A DNA stretch of 64,000 nt from MGBC163016 sp964631345 (GTDB taxonomy: Bacteria; Actinomycetota; Coriobacteriia; Coriobacteriales; Eggerthellaceae). Location of the stretch: contig CAZVWE010000001.1 in assembly GCA_964631345.1 (NCBI GenBank), positions 310,001 to 374,000 of the forward strand. The letters are read 5' to 3'. Of this stretch, positions 26,308 to 34,601 are shown piece after piece. A program made the position numbers and the translations under genes. Each line of letters begins with the position of its first letter. The stretch's first letter is position 1. Below the pieces are notes generated by a model. It did no database searches. It saw only the letters and a program-made list of their open reading frames with translations, and was not told where the DNA came from.

Positions 26308-27192
26308 TTACTTATACGGAAATTCCTTACCGACAATCATCTCATAAGCTTGAATGTATTTCTCTGAGGTCTTGGCGATAACCTCTTCAGGCAGGTGGGG
26401 CGGCTCGCCCTGCTTGTCCCAATTAGCGCTTAACCAATCGCGAACAAACTGTTTATCGAAAGAAGGCTGACTCTTTCCTGGTTCATAACCTTCGACAGGC
26501 CAAAATCTTGACGAATCAGGAGTCAAAACCTCGTCTCCTAAAATGAATTGACCACCAATCGTGCCGAATTCGAATTTGGTATCAGCAATAATGATTCCGC
26601 GTTTATATGCATAATCAGCAGCAGTTTGATACACAGCGATGGAAAGACGCGATAACTCCTGCGCATTGTCCTCACCAATTAGTTCGGCACATCTATGAAA
26701 GCTGATATTTTCGTCATGATCGCCAATCTCAGCCTTTGTAGATGGCGTAAATATAGCCTCCGGCAATTTTGATGAATTCTCTAGCCCTTGAGGAAGACTA
26801 ATCCCACAGACTTTGCCTGTACGTTCATATTCTGTAAGGCCGCTTCCAGAAAGATATCCACGCACAATGCATTCAATTGGAAACATCTCCGCTTTACGCA
26901 CCAACATAAAGCGACCTTCAAGCCAGCTAGCCCAAGGCTTGAATTCCTTAGGCAAATCGGCAGTATCAGTTGAGATCAAGTGATTTTCCACAATGCCATC
27001 AAACATCTCAAACCAAAAAGCTGACAGCTGCGTTAAAACCTGTCCTTTGTGAGGGATCTCATCAGGAAGAATATAGTCAAATGCAGAAATTCTGTCGGTC
27101 GCTACCAAAAGCAGTTTATCGCCCAAATCATAAAGATCGCGAACTTTGCCTTGCGAATCAGGTTTTATGTCAATCGGATTGTGGCCTATCAT
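26308..27192 (-). CDS. purC: SAICAR synthase
   Basis: This 294-residue enzyme joins aspartate to CAIR, using ATP, in purine synthesis. The N-terminal GKVRDLYDLGDKLLLVATDRISAFD is the ATP-binding signature. RGYLSGSGLTEY and IADTKFEFGTIGG complete the family pattern. The ATG follows AAAGGTAGGCGAA. It sits upstream of the small membrane gene and purL on the minus strand, so the three probably form one unit. This longer, yeast-like form is common in Actinobacteria and Coriobacteriia. Confidence 0.95.
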   Translation of the reverse strand: MIGHNPIDIKPDSQGKVRDLYDLGDKLLLVATDRISAFDYILPDEIPHKGQVLTQLSAFWFEMFDGIVENHLISTDTADLPKEFKPWASWLEGRFMLVRKAEMFPIECIVRGYLSGSGLTEYERTGKVCGISLPQGLENSSKLPEAIFTPSTKAEIGDHDENISFHRCAELIGEDNAQELSRLSIAVYQTAADYAYKRGIIIADTKFEFGTIGGQFILGDEVLTPDSSRFWPVEGYEPGKSQPSFDKQFVRDWLSANWDKQGEPPHLPEEVIAKTSEKYIQAYEMIVGKEFPYK

Positions 27193-27311
27193 TTCGCCTA
27201 CCTTTTAATCGAATCAAATATACCGAAAAGATGATACCCGACTTTGACCATGTCGGAAAACAGATTTACTTAGCTTAAACGCAGGTAAACCACAAGCCCG
27301 CATTCAAAAAA

Positions 27312-28820
27312 CTACTTTTGGCGCTTTTCAAATGCTCGCAAGGCACTGCGCGCCTGGTTCACAGAGGATTCTTCATCGTAGAGTGGAAGCATTATCGTAA
27401 ATGTGGAGCCAACTCCCTTTTCGCCTTCCGCAAACACCTTCCCATGATGTCTATCCACTATTTCTTTTACAACTGAAAGCCCAATGCCTAAGCCACCACT
27501 TTCACGAGCGCGACCTGAATCAGCTCGCCAGAATCGCGAGAATACCATCTTTGCCTCTTCAGGTGAAAGCCCAATACCTGTATCTCCAACAGATATAGCC
27601 GCCATGTTGTCTTTGCAAAATACTTTTAGATCAATACGTCCACCCTCAGATGTATAGCTCACAGCATTTGACACAAGGTTTGCTATGGCTTGGCGAATCA
27701 TATCCGAATCACACACCGCTTTAACGTTTGGCTCTACATCACATGTGACCTGCAGCCCAGAATCCTCTATAAATACCTGATGGGAAATCATTATTCCCTC
27801 AACAAGCTCTCCAATATCGGTCACCTCTTCTTTCATAGGTTGCGATCTATTCTCAAGACGCGACAGCCTAAGAAGGGCATCCACTAAGCGCGAGAGCCTT
27901 TTTACCTCAGTATCTACTTGAACAAGCCGTTCTTCATCGGGTTCATAAATGCCATCAACCATTGCTTCAACTGTTGCCTGAATGGCCATAAGTGGAGTTC
28001 GAAGCTCATGTGCAACATCCGACGTTAAGCGACGCTCAAGCTGTCTGTCAGCCTCAAAAGAATCCGCCATATCATCAATCATTTCACCAAGCTTCGAAAT
28101 TTCATCTGACCCCACCATTTGTGTTCTTGCTGAATATTCTCCATCAGATAACTTAGTTGCCGTTGCAAGTATCTTTTTAACTGGAGAAAGTATTTGACGC
28201 GCAAAGATAAAGCCAACGAAACACGATACAAGGATGGCAATTGCACCGGATACAATCAAGGCAAAGTATGTATATCTCTGGAATTCCTTATCAACGCTAG
28301 ACATTAAAGACTCAGAGCCATACATCCAAATTCTTACAGATCCCAAAACTGTTTCGCCTGATTTAATATCTGCCAGTGCAATCTGAGTGGCTTCACTGGG
28401 TTCTTTGTAATAATCAGACTCTGGATCCATTCCTTCAAGTGAATCAATAACTGTCTGTCCATTGGTGTCTAGCACTTTAATTCCCATATCGGGATAAGAT
28501 TCCATCAGCTGACGTACAGGAGAGCTTGATGCCACTTCAAGACTGGGATTTCTAAAGTACGACTCACCTATTCTGTTTGCCGTTGTCTCAGCAATTGTTT
28601 CAATGTTTCCAGCGGCATAGTTTACAAAATAGCTTGACCATACAGCCACGATTGCCCCCACTGTAATTACGGCTGTACAAGCAGAAGTTAAAGCAAATCC
28701 CAAAATAACTTTCGTTATTAGCGAAAGTTTATGGATAGCCTTTTTGCGTACACGTGGATGAGGCTTTTGCACCACTTCTTTTTGTTCGGTTTGTTGAGAG
28801 GTTTCCTCTGCTTTCGCCAT
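27312..28820 (-). CDS. Membrane sensor histidine kinase (HAMP/HisKA/HATPase)
   Basis: This sensor kinase of about 502 residues has two transmembrane helices (near 33-61 and 184-206) around a periplasm-facing sensor loop, a HAMP region, and HisKA with the phospho-acceptor His271 in DVAHELRTPL. N, G1, F and G2 boxes follow (NLVSNAVSYT, DTGIGL, GGLGIGLSVV). I chose the ATG at 28820; a TTG 12 bases upstream is possible, and neither has a good ribosome site. It lies 34 bases after the response-regulator gene, which is the likely partner. The signal is unknown; the domain order resembles envelope-stress kinases. Confidence 0.92.
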   Translation of the reverse strand: MAKAEETSQQTEQKEVVQKPHPRVRKKAIHKLSLITKVILGFALTSACTAVITVGAIVAVWSSYFVNYAAGNIETIAETTANRIGESYFRNPSLEVASSSPVRQLMESYPDMGIKVLDTNGQTVIDSLEGMDPESDYYKEPSEATQIALADIKSGETVLGSVRIWMYGSESLMSSVDKEFQRYTYFALIVSGAIAILVSCFVGFIFARQILSPVKKILATATKLSDGEYSARTQMVGSDEISKLGEMIDDMADSFEADRQLERRLTSDVAHELRTPLMAIQATVEAMVDGIYEPDEERLVQVDTEVKRLSRLVDALLRLSRLENRSQPMKEEVTDIGELVEGIMISHQVFIEDSGLQVTCDVEPNVKAVCDSDMIRQAIANLVSNAVSYTSEGGRIDLKVFCKDNMAAISVGDTGIGLSPEEAKMVFSRFWRADSGRARESGGLGIGLSVVKEIVDRHHGKVFAEGEKGVGSTFTIMLPLYDEESSVNQARSALRAFEKRQK

Positions 28821-28854
28821 TTGTGCATCCAAGGGACTTTATTTGCTTTAAAGC

Positions 28855-29559
28855 CTATTTTCTCGTTGGGTCTTCAAAGCGATACCCTACGCCGTGTACC
28901 GTATGCAGCCATTTTGGATCACGCGGATTGTCTCCAAGCTTTGCACGAAGGTTCTTAACATGAGAGTCAATAGTGCGCTCATAGCCTTCAAAATCGTATC
29001 CCAGGACTTTTTCGACAAGTTCCATACGTGAATAAACACGACCTGGATATCGCGAAAGTGTTGTTAACAGCTTAAACTCACTTGCTGTTAAATCAACTTC
29101 CTCGCCATTAACCAAAGCCTTATGTCCAGAAACATCGATTGTTAGTTCTCCAAATTCAAGAACCTCACGGAGCGGTTCGCTGTCAGAATGAACACGGCGC
29201 AACAAAGCGCGTGCACGAGCAACTAATTCACGTGGACTAAAAGGCTTTACAAGATAATCATCGGCTCCAAGCTCGAGTCCAACTATTCTGTCTTCGACTT
29301 CACCTTTTGCTGTGAGCATAATAAGAGGCACATCTGAGGTGTCACGAATTACGCTGCAAACTTTCTCACCAGATACAGTTGGGAGCATGAGATCAAGCAC
29401 AATAAGATCAAACTGATGCTTGGCAAATTCCTCAAGAGCTTCTTTGCCATCTCCAACAGCGGTAACCCAATAACCTTCGCGTTCTAAGTAAGCAGTTACA
29501 GCCTCACGGATGTTCTTCTCATCCTCAACCAAGAGAACCCGCCTAGTTTCAGTGCTCAT
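28855..29559 (-). CDS. OmpR-family response regulator
   Basis: This 234-residue regulator has a receiver domain (about residues 5-120) with acidic pocket VEDE, phospho-acceptor Asp56 in IVLDLMLP and Lys in LVKPFSP. A winged helix-turn-helix follows at about 135-230 (EFKLLTTLSRYPGRVYSRMEL, YERTIDSHVKNLRAKL). It is co-transcribed with the histidine kinase. Divergent from it is a Tat-signal protein gene whose promoter carries a perfect palindrome, so that gene may be a target. Confidence 0.95.
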   Translation of the reverse strand: MSTETRRVLLVEDEKNIREAVTAYLEREGYWVTAVGDGKEALEEFAKHQFDLIVLDLMLPTVSGEKVCSVIRDTSDVPLIMLTAKGEVEDRIVGLELGADDYLVKPFSPRELVARARALLRRVHSDSEPLREVLEFGELTIDVSGHKALVNGEEVDLTASEFKLLTTLSRYPGRVYSRMELVEKVLGYDFEGYERTIDSHVKNLRAKLGDNPRDPKWLHTVHGVGYRFEDPTRK

Positions 29560-29666
29560 GGTTTGCCTCTTTCGTCATATTGCCAAATTGATACCCAAGT
29601 TGACATTCCGTAAAAATGCATGGTTTGCATTTATTGTATCCTTTATTGACGCATGTCCCCATTACG

Positions 29667-29684
29667 TTATGTCAATGACATAAT
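29667..29684 (+). promoter_or_regulatory. Palindromic operator overlapping an extended -10 promoter
   Basis: TTATGTCAATGACATAA (29667-29683) is a perfect 8-1-8 inverted repeat. It overlaps TGACATAAT, an extended -10 element. The next gene's ATG begins six bases after this box (29691), so transcription would start at or very near the start codon, giving a leaderless mRNA. A protein bound here would block the promoter. The divergent response regulator gene is 108 bp away. Binding is inferred. Confidence 0.55.
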
Positions 29685-29690
29685 AGTTGT

Positions 29691-31298
29691 ATGCAAAATA
29701 AGCAATCAAAACATGGTGTACATAAGAGAACTACCTCAAAAAGAACTGCCGCACGACATGTAGGGCATAAGCGCTCTGCGTCTTATTCTGCGTCTAACAG
29801 ACGTCCGGAAAGTTTGCAGGAGCGCCCTTTTAGCGATTCACTTAACGGCTCGCGTAAGTCTCGTACCGAACAATCACGTAGCAGACAGCCTTATAGCGAG
29901 CAGAGTGAAAGCCCGCGCAAATTCAATATTACTCGTCGCGATGCAATTATTGGCGGTGTTGGCATTGCTGCTGTAGCAGCAATTGGTGGGGTAACTTACA
30001 AGTTGACGAAAAAATCTTCGACAGCTTCATCGTCACCCAGTTCAACGGTTGGCGACACTTCCGTTTTGAATGTGCCTGAGAAATCTGTTTTCACAACCGA
30101 GCAATGCGAATATATTGAAGATCCAAAAGAGGTTGCTGTAATGACAGCAACGGCAGCTCTTCCATATGGAACCCTCGTTTGGGCAAGCGATGACGATGTA
30201 GCTGCATGCTTACTGCCTACAGAAACATCCAGCCCATTGGCTCAAATCGGACTTTTTTCGCTCGGAAGCGCAACGCTAGAAACCTCGCTTAAAAAAGCAG
30301 TCGGACAAGATGAGGGTTTCGAAATATATGACGGGCGAGCAAATTCTAACGGAATTGTTTGGGTAGAGGCTAATGTCGTAGACAATATCTGGCGCGTTTA
30401 TACAACAACACTGGATGGACTTTCCATAAATGAGCCTGTTCTTGCAGCACAAGGTGGAGATGGCTGGGATATGCCAACTCTCGCAGTTTATGGATCGTAT
30501 GCATATTGGCAGGAACTTCCAACAGAAGGGGGTTCTGCCACAAAGGAAAATAGCCTGCTCAAGCGCGTAAAATTTGGATTTCCAGAAGAAAGTGTTGAAG
30601 AGGTCATTTCATCTAAGGGGCGCATGGCTTGCCCACCTTCAACTGCTCTTGGTGGAATTATTTGTGCCCCACGTGCAGAAATGTCTGGCACATACTACCA
30701 GCTTACATTGATCGATGGCGAAGATGCCCATGTCGTTGACAAACTTGTTCTTCCATCTGCAATGCGTCCTTGCAATATAAATTATGGCAACACAGGCTTT
30801 GGGTTTTCATTCGATAACATTTACAACTATGGGGGTGGAATTTCCAACCTTGGCACATACGCACCAGCAAATCCTGTGACACTGCTCACATCAAAAGCCA
30901 CATCTGATGCAGAAGACTCCATCCTTAGCTCCAAAAAGGAAGACGACGCCGAACTTACCGAAGAAGACATCAAAAAGGCAGCATCTGTTGGTGAGCAAGC
31001 AGTAGCAGACCTCTACAGTTCATCTACTTGGTTCAGATTTCCAAGAAACCCATTCACGCCTGCTTCTTGGTGCGGCAATTGGATGTTCGTTAAGTCCACA
31101 AACGTCGTAACAGGCATAGACATGGAAAATCGTCGCTATTTTTCAATAGAAGCTGAACATGCAACGCAAAACTATGGCGAATACCTAGCGACATCTGGAG
31201 ATACAACTCGATTAGTCACATATGCAAACATCGATTACACGCCTCTAAATTCTGATCCAATCAAGGAATGTCGCGTTAGAGTCTGGGAAATCATCTAG
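29691..31298 (+). CDS. Tat-signal exported protein of unknown function
   Basis: This 535-residue protein has a long, basic, Ser/Arg-rich N-terminal region (1-80), then a twin-arginine signal TRRDAIIGGVGIAAVAAIGG near residues 84-104. The mature part has repeated aromatic and glycine-rich strands such as GTLVWASDDDVAACL, GIVWVEANVVDNIWRVY and YAYWQELPTEGG. These suggest a beta-propeller-like fold (inference). A cytoplasmic N-terminus before the signal is unusually long for a Tat substrate, so it may remain as a membrane anchor. No family is recognised. The start codon lies just after a palindromic promoter, implying leaderless translation. Confidence 0.75.
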   Translation: MQNKQSKHGVHKRTTSKRTAARHVGHKRSASYSASNRRPESLQERPFSDSLNGSRKSRTEQSRSRQPYSEQSESPRKFNITRRDAIIGGVGIAAVAAIGGVTYKLTKKSSTASSSPSSTVGDTSVLNVPEKSVFTTEQCEYIEDPKEVAVMTATAALPYGTLVWASDDDVAACLLPTETSSPLAQIGLFSLGSATLETSLKKAVGQDEGFEIYDGRANSNGIVWVEANVVDNIWRVYTTTLDGLSINEPVLAAQGGDGWDMPTLAVYGSYAYWQELPTEGGSATKENSLLKRVKFGFPEESVEEVISSKGRMACPPSTALGGIICAPRAEMSGTYYQLTLIDGEDAHVVDKLVLPSAMRPCNINYGNTGFGFSFDNIYNYGGGISNLGTYAPANPVTLLTSKATSDAEDSILSSKKEDDAELTEEDIKKAASVGEQAVADLYSSSTWFRFPRNPFTPASWCGNWMFVKSTNVVTGIDMENRRYFSIEAEHATQNYGEYLATSGDTTRLVTYANIDYTPLNSDPIKECRVRVWEII

Positions 31299-31299
31299 A

Positions 31300-31561
31300 T
31301 ACCGGAACTCTTTATAGCTAACTTGCAGGAGAGTTCCGGTGTTGCTCACAAAGCGAGTTCCGCATGAGCGGAAAGCGCCAGTGGCGCTTTCCTGCGAGCA
31401 GGACTGTCTGAGCGACTGAGTTATACCGGATCCTTTTATGGTTGATCGCAAGGAGAGTTCCGGTGTTGCTCACAAAGCGAGTTCCGCACGAGCGGAAAGC
31501 GCCAGTGGCGCTTTCCTGCGAGCAGGACTGTCTGAGCGACTGAGTTACACCGGAACTCTCC
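31300..31561. repeat. Tandem palindromic repeat, two 104-bp copies at 124-bp period
   Basis: Copy 1 (31327-31430) and copy 2 (31451-31554) match at 102 of 104 bases. Copy 2 is bounded by a perfect 15-bp inverted repeat, GGAGAGTTCCGGTGT (31452-31466) and ACACCGGAACTCTCC (31547-31561). Each copy contains a strong internal palindrome, GGAAAGCGCCA-G-TGGCGCTTTCC, and the smaller hairpin TCCGC-loop-GCGGA. A remnant end, ACCGGAACTCT (31301-31311), directly follows the Tat-protein stop codon. It looks like a miniature palindromic element that has duplicated in tandem. It encodes no gene I would accept. Confidence 0.8.
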
Positions 31562-31575
31562 CTGACAGTGCAGAA

Positions 31576-32442
31576 TTAAATAATCCCCAATTGATTGATT
31601 ACGAGCATTATGGCTGCAACCAAGAGAAACGCACTGAAGATATAGCGTAATGTCAGTTCAGGCACCTTCTTTGAGAGCTTAGCCCCCACCATTGCGCCCG
31701 GAATTGACCCAACAGCAACAAATATTCCCGTAATCCAGTTTACATTCCCAAGAATCGCTTGCATGATGGTTCCAGGTATAGCCAAAATCATGACTGCGAT
31801 AAGCGATGTCCCCGATGTCATCTTCATTGAAATGCCAATTACCTGCATAAACATCGGAATCATCAAAAATCCACCGCCAACACCAACGTATCCAGACATA
31901 ACGCCAGCAACAAGCCCAATCACAAACCCCTGGAATAAAGCCTTAGCGCTCAGCTCTGTTATCCCTGGATTATCAGACGAAGACTTATCAGTACGTGACG
32001 TTATTTCATCTTCGGGCGTTGCAAGGTCAGCGTCAGCACGCGAAGTTTCAGCTTTCATCTTGGCTTTAAGCTTGAGTGCTTTTGAAAACATCGTGCTCGC
32101 TGAATACGCAATGACTATGGCAGCGGCGACCATAGTTGCCCAATCAGGAGAAATGGATGCGAGCCAAACACCAATTGGAGATGTAATCGCGCCACCAAGT
32201 CCAGCTGCTAAACCGAGCTTTGGTAAACAGGTACGATTTTTGATGTGCGTTATCGCACCTGATACCGATGTAGGAATTATCGTAAATAACGAAGTTGCCG
32301 TAGATGCCAGCGCAGAAAGCCCATATCCCAGCTTAAACACGGGAACAAGAATGGTTCCCCCACCAATTCCTAAAAGACCGGAAAGCACCCCAACAACAAG
32401 GCCAACAACAATTGAGACACCAATAAGCAGCACTGTTTCCAC
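31576..32442 (-). CDS. TauE/SafE-family sulfite/organosulfonate exporter
   Basis: This 288-residue membrane protein has about eight helices in two halves. The family repeat appears as GLLGIGGGTILVPVF near residue 22 and again as GYVGVGGGFLMIPMF near 205. The charged linker between halves is longer than usual (about residues 125-170). Members export sulfite, sulfoacetate or related anions; the substrate cannot be read here. It follows the glycosyltransferase gene on the same strand (nine-base gap), with no clear functional link. Confidence 0.88.
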   Translation of the reverse strand: METVLLIGVSIVVGLVVGVLSGLLGIGGGTILVPVFKLGYGLSALASTATSLFTIIPTSVSGAITHIKNRTCLPKLGLAAGLGGAITSPIGVWLASISPDWATMVAAAIVIAYSASTMFSKALKLKAKMKAETSRADADLATPEDEITSRTDKSSSDNPGITELSAKALFQGFVIGLVAGVMSGYVGVGGGFLMIPMFMQVIGISMKMTSGTSLIAVMILAIPGTIMQAILGNVNWITGIFVAVGSIPGAMVGAKLSKKVPELTLRYIFSAFLLVAAIMLVINQLGII

Positions 32443-32451
32443 AAGTGCCTC

Positions 32452-33795
32452 TTATTCCCCAAGATCCAATCTGATCTGACTGGTTTGTCCTGGATCAATA
32501 TTGCGCTCACGACGAACACGCGCAACTTCCTCATCAGATAGAGTAATCCTTTGTTCTTGATTATTCATTTCGTCAAGATCATCAATCACAACATCTTGTT
32601 GCATCAATGCGGAGCGAATAAGTGCAGTTGCTAACATTTTGTCAGAGTCAATGCGATCCATAATTTGTGGCCATATACGCTGAAACTCAAAATAATTTGA
32701 ACAGTTATTCTCAGCGTACTTTGTAGCCTCTCCCATAGCCTCTTTAGCAGCGCGCCTGTAGGCCTTCTTATCAGGCCTAACAAGACTTCTCAAAAATGCA
32801 GTAATTGCAATTCTCTTTCGAATTCCCTTCTCAAGGAAAGGGCCTGGATAAGGCTCAAGTGATTGAGCTGTGATTTTCTGAAGATCAATCAAAGAGTGAC
32901 TGTATTCCATTTTTGCGTATTCATAAAGCCAACGGAATATGTCTTGGCGAAATCTTCTACCTTCATGTTTTGTAGGGGGCGGAAGATATCTGAGTTGCCA
33001 ATGATTATCAAACCAAATGTCTGACCCATACATACGAAGATCCAACATATAGTCGAGATCTTCTCCACGAGGAATCCAAGGATCAAACGAAAGGCGCCTA
33101 AAAGCCTCTTTGTGAATAGCTAAGCAACCGCCACACACATGATTACTGCGCGATAGTCTAGGCCCTGCCATAGCCTTGCGAATCCAATTATTAAAAGCGC
33201 TTCCTTGCTGCCAGAAGCGGTTGTACCACTTGTCTTCCCATTTTGAGAAGTACGATCCCTGATCGTTTATGTAGTACCCAGTTTTTGCAAGGATCGGAAT
33301 GCCTTTCTTGGTAAGTTTTCCGAGTCCGTACACTGCTTTTTTAAAAAAGTCAGGGTCATCTGTAATTTCGGTATCATCAATAAAAATAACTGCATCAAAG
33401 CCAAGCGCACATGCAACTACTAACCCAAGGTTTCTAATTGCACCATATCCGCGAAGGCCAATTTGCTGGCCAACTTTTTGAATGCCAAGTTGTTCCATAC
33501 GAGCGCGGATAAGATCAACTTCAACCGCACCTATTACAACTATGCTTAAGTCTTGATGATTGGAAGCGATGCGTCGTACTTTGTCCACCGCTTCTGCTTC
33601 AATTGAACGATCAGCCGCAACCAAAATGACGATCAACCCTGTATCTTCAATTTTTTCCAACGATGTAAGACAGCGATCAAGTTGGCCATCATCGTTGATA
33701 TTAGTTGTGTGATCGTAGTTGCCGACAACACCCTTAATTTCATTTCTACGCCTATTGGTAGAAATGTAAGTAGGGATGATTACTACTGGATTCAC
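32452..33795 (-). CDS. GT-A fold glycosyltransferase (family 2-like)
   Basis: This 447-residue protein begins with PVVIIPTYISTN, the family 2 nucleotide-sugar binding strand. The metal-binding DxD-type site is FIDDTEITD near residue 141. The acceptor-side GGCLAIHKEAF and RGEDLDYMLDLRM (catalytic Asp region) are also present. It should transfer a sugar from a nucleotide donor in the cytoplasm, perhaps for surface polysaccharide. The start is GTG at 33795, thirteen bases after the upstream gene's stop codon, with no strong ribosome site, suggesting translational coupling. The final 100 residues are family-unassigned. Its partner upstream is a membrane-anchored protein. Confidence 0.85.
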   Translation of the reverse strand: MNPVVIIPTYISTNRRRNEIKGVVGNYDHTTNINDDGQLDRCLTSLEKIEDTGLIVILVAADRSIEAEAVDKVRRIASNHQDLSIVVIGAVEVDLIRARMEQLGIQKVGQQIGLRGYGAIRNLGLVVACALGFDAVIFIDDTEITDDPDFFKKAVYGLGKLTKKGIPILAKTGYYINDQGSYFSKWEDKWYNRFWQQGSAFNNWIRKAMAGPRLSRSNHVCGGCLAIHKEAFRRLSFDPWIPRGEDLDYMLDLRMYGSDIWFDNHWQLRYLPPPTKHEGRRFRQDIFRWLYEYAKMEYSHSLIDLQKITAQSLEPYPGPFLEKGIRKRIAITAFLRSLVRPDKKAYRRAAKEAMGEATKYAENNCSNYFEFQRIWPQIMDRIDSDKMLATALIRSALMQQDVVIDDLDEMNNQEQRITLSDEEVARVRRERNIDPGQTSQIRLDLGE

Positions 33796-33808
33796 TATTC
33801 AGCCAGCG

Positions 33809-34450
33809 TTAGTTCTTAACTGAAATGGTTATCTTGGCTGCAGCCTGGCCTTGTTCTTCCAGAGTATCTGGGTCATATGCCACGAACGTTGCTGTGCATG
33901 GATAAGTGCCTGCTGGAAGATCCTCTGAAAGCGTGATTTCTTCAATATAGCTATCAGGCCTAATGCCACCGGATTGATAAACCACTTCACCATTGGTATC
34001 CGTAGTAATAGTTACACGCAAAACATACTTATTCGATGGAACGTTTTCAATGTAGGCAATTCCAGGACTTGTGCCATCTTCAAATTCGATAACACTTGCG
34101 ATAGAAATGTTAAGCATTCCTTCTTCAACAATTCTATCGAGCTCAGCTCTAATTTCTTCTGGCGATTTATATGGAGCTTGTCCGCCAGATGCTGCGTTGT
34201 CGAAAAAGTCTTCTCCACCTGCAGCGAACCACCAAACACTTGCCGCTACAACAAGAGCAAGAAGCACAATAATAATCGCAATGATGATATTTTTCTTGGA
34301 CTTTTTAGGCTCTTCCTGTTGAGTCATAACAGGTTGCCCGTTCATGCCCTGATATCCCATTTGCGCATCAGGGTTTACACCGTATCCTGAAGCGGGCCTC
34401 TGGCCATTAGCACCATGTAAGCCGGAGCCATTCCTCATTTCATTGTTCAT
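33809..34450 (-). CDS. Membrane-anchored protein with extracytoplasmic beta domain, function unknown
   Basis: This 213-residue protein has a Gly/Asn/Gln-rich cytoplasmic N-terminus, a transmembrane helix near residues 54-76, then an outside domain of about 135 residues. That domain includes SNKYVLRVTITTDTNGEVVYQ and AGTYPCTATFVAYD, with regular beta-strand character. ATG follows GAGGAAG. It is the first gene of the minus-strand group with the glycosyltransferase, suggesting a role in cell-envelope biology (inference). No enzyme motif is visible. Confidence 0.72.
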   Translation of the reverse strand: MNNEMRNGSGLHGANGQRPASGYGVNPDAQMGYQGMNGQPVMTQQEEPKKSKKNIIIAIIIVLLALVVAASVWWFAAGGEDFFDNAASGGQAPYKSPEEIRAELDRIVEEGMLNISIASVIEFEDGTSPGIAYIENVPSNKYVLRVTITTDTNGEVVYQSGGIRPDSYIEEITLSEDLPAGTYPCTATFVAYDPDTLEEQGQAAAKITISVKN

Positions 34451-34567
34451 TTTCGCTTCCTCGGTATATAACTATATTGCCAGATACTAATTCCATAATA
34501 AATAGTACTGTTTGCTATATTAACCGTACAACAGCATTTTTTGCAAGAACTGACCCGAAAACTGGAT

Positions 34568-34585
34568 GATTGTCACAAAACAATC
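34568..34585. promoter_or_regulatory. Inverted repeat upstream of the LytS-type kinase
   Basis: GATTGT-cacaaa-ACAATC is a perfect 6-bp inverted repeat, 17 bp before the kinase start codon. It overlaps a possible -35 (TTGTCA). It may be an operator; a transcript from here would have a very short or no leader. Confidence 0.35.
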
Positions 34586-34601
34586 GTGTATCTTGTAGAT
34601 C

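Noticed and set aside
31438..31650. Short coding frame within the palindromic repeat
   Set aside because: The stretch is explained by repeat units, and the frame has no ribosome site or recognisable sequence.
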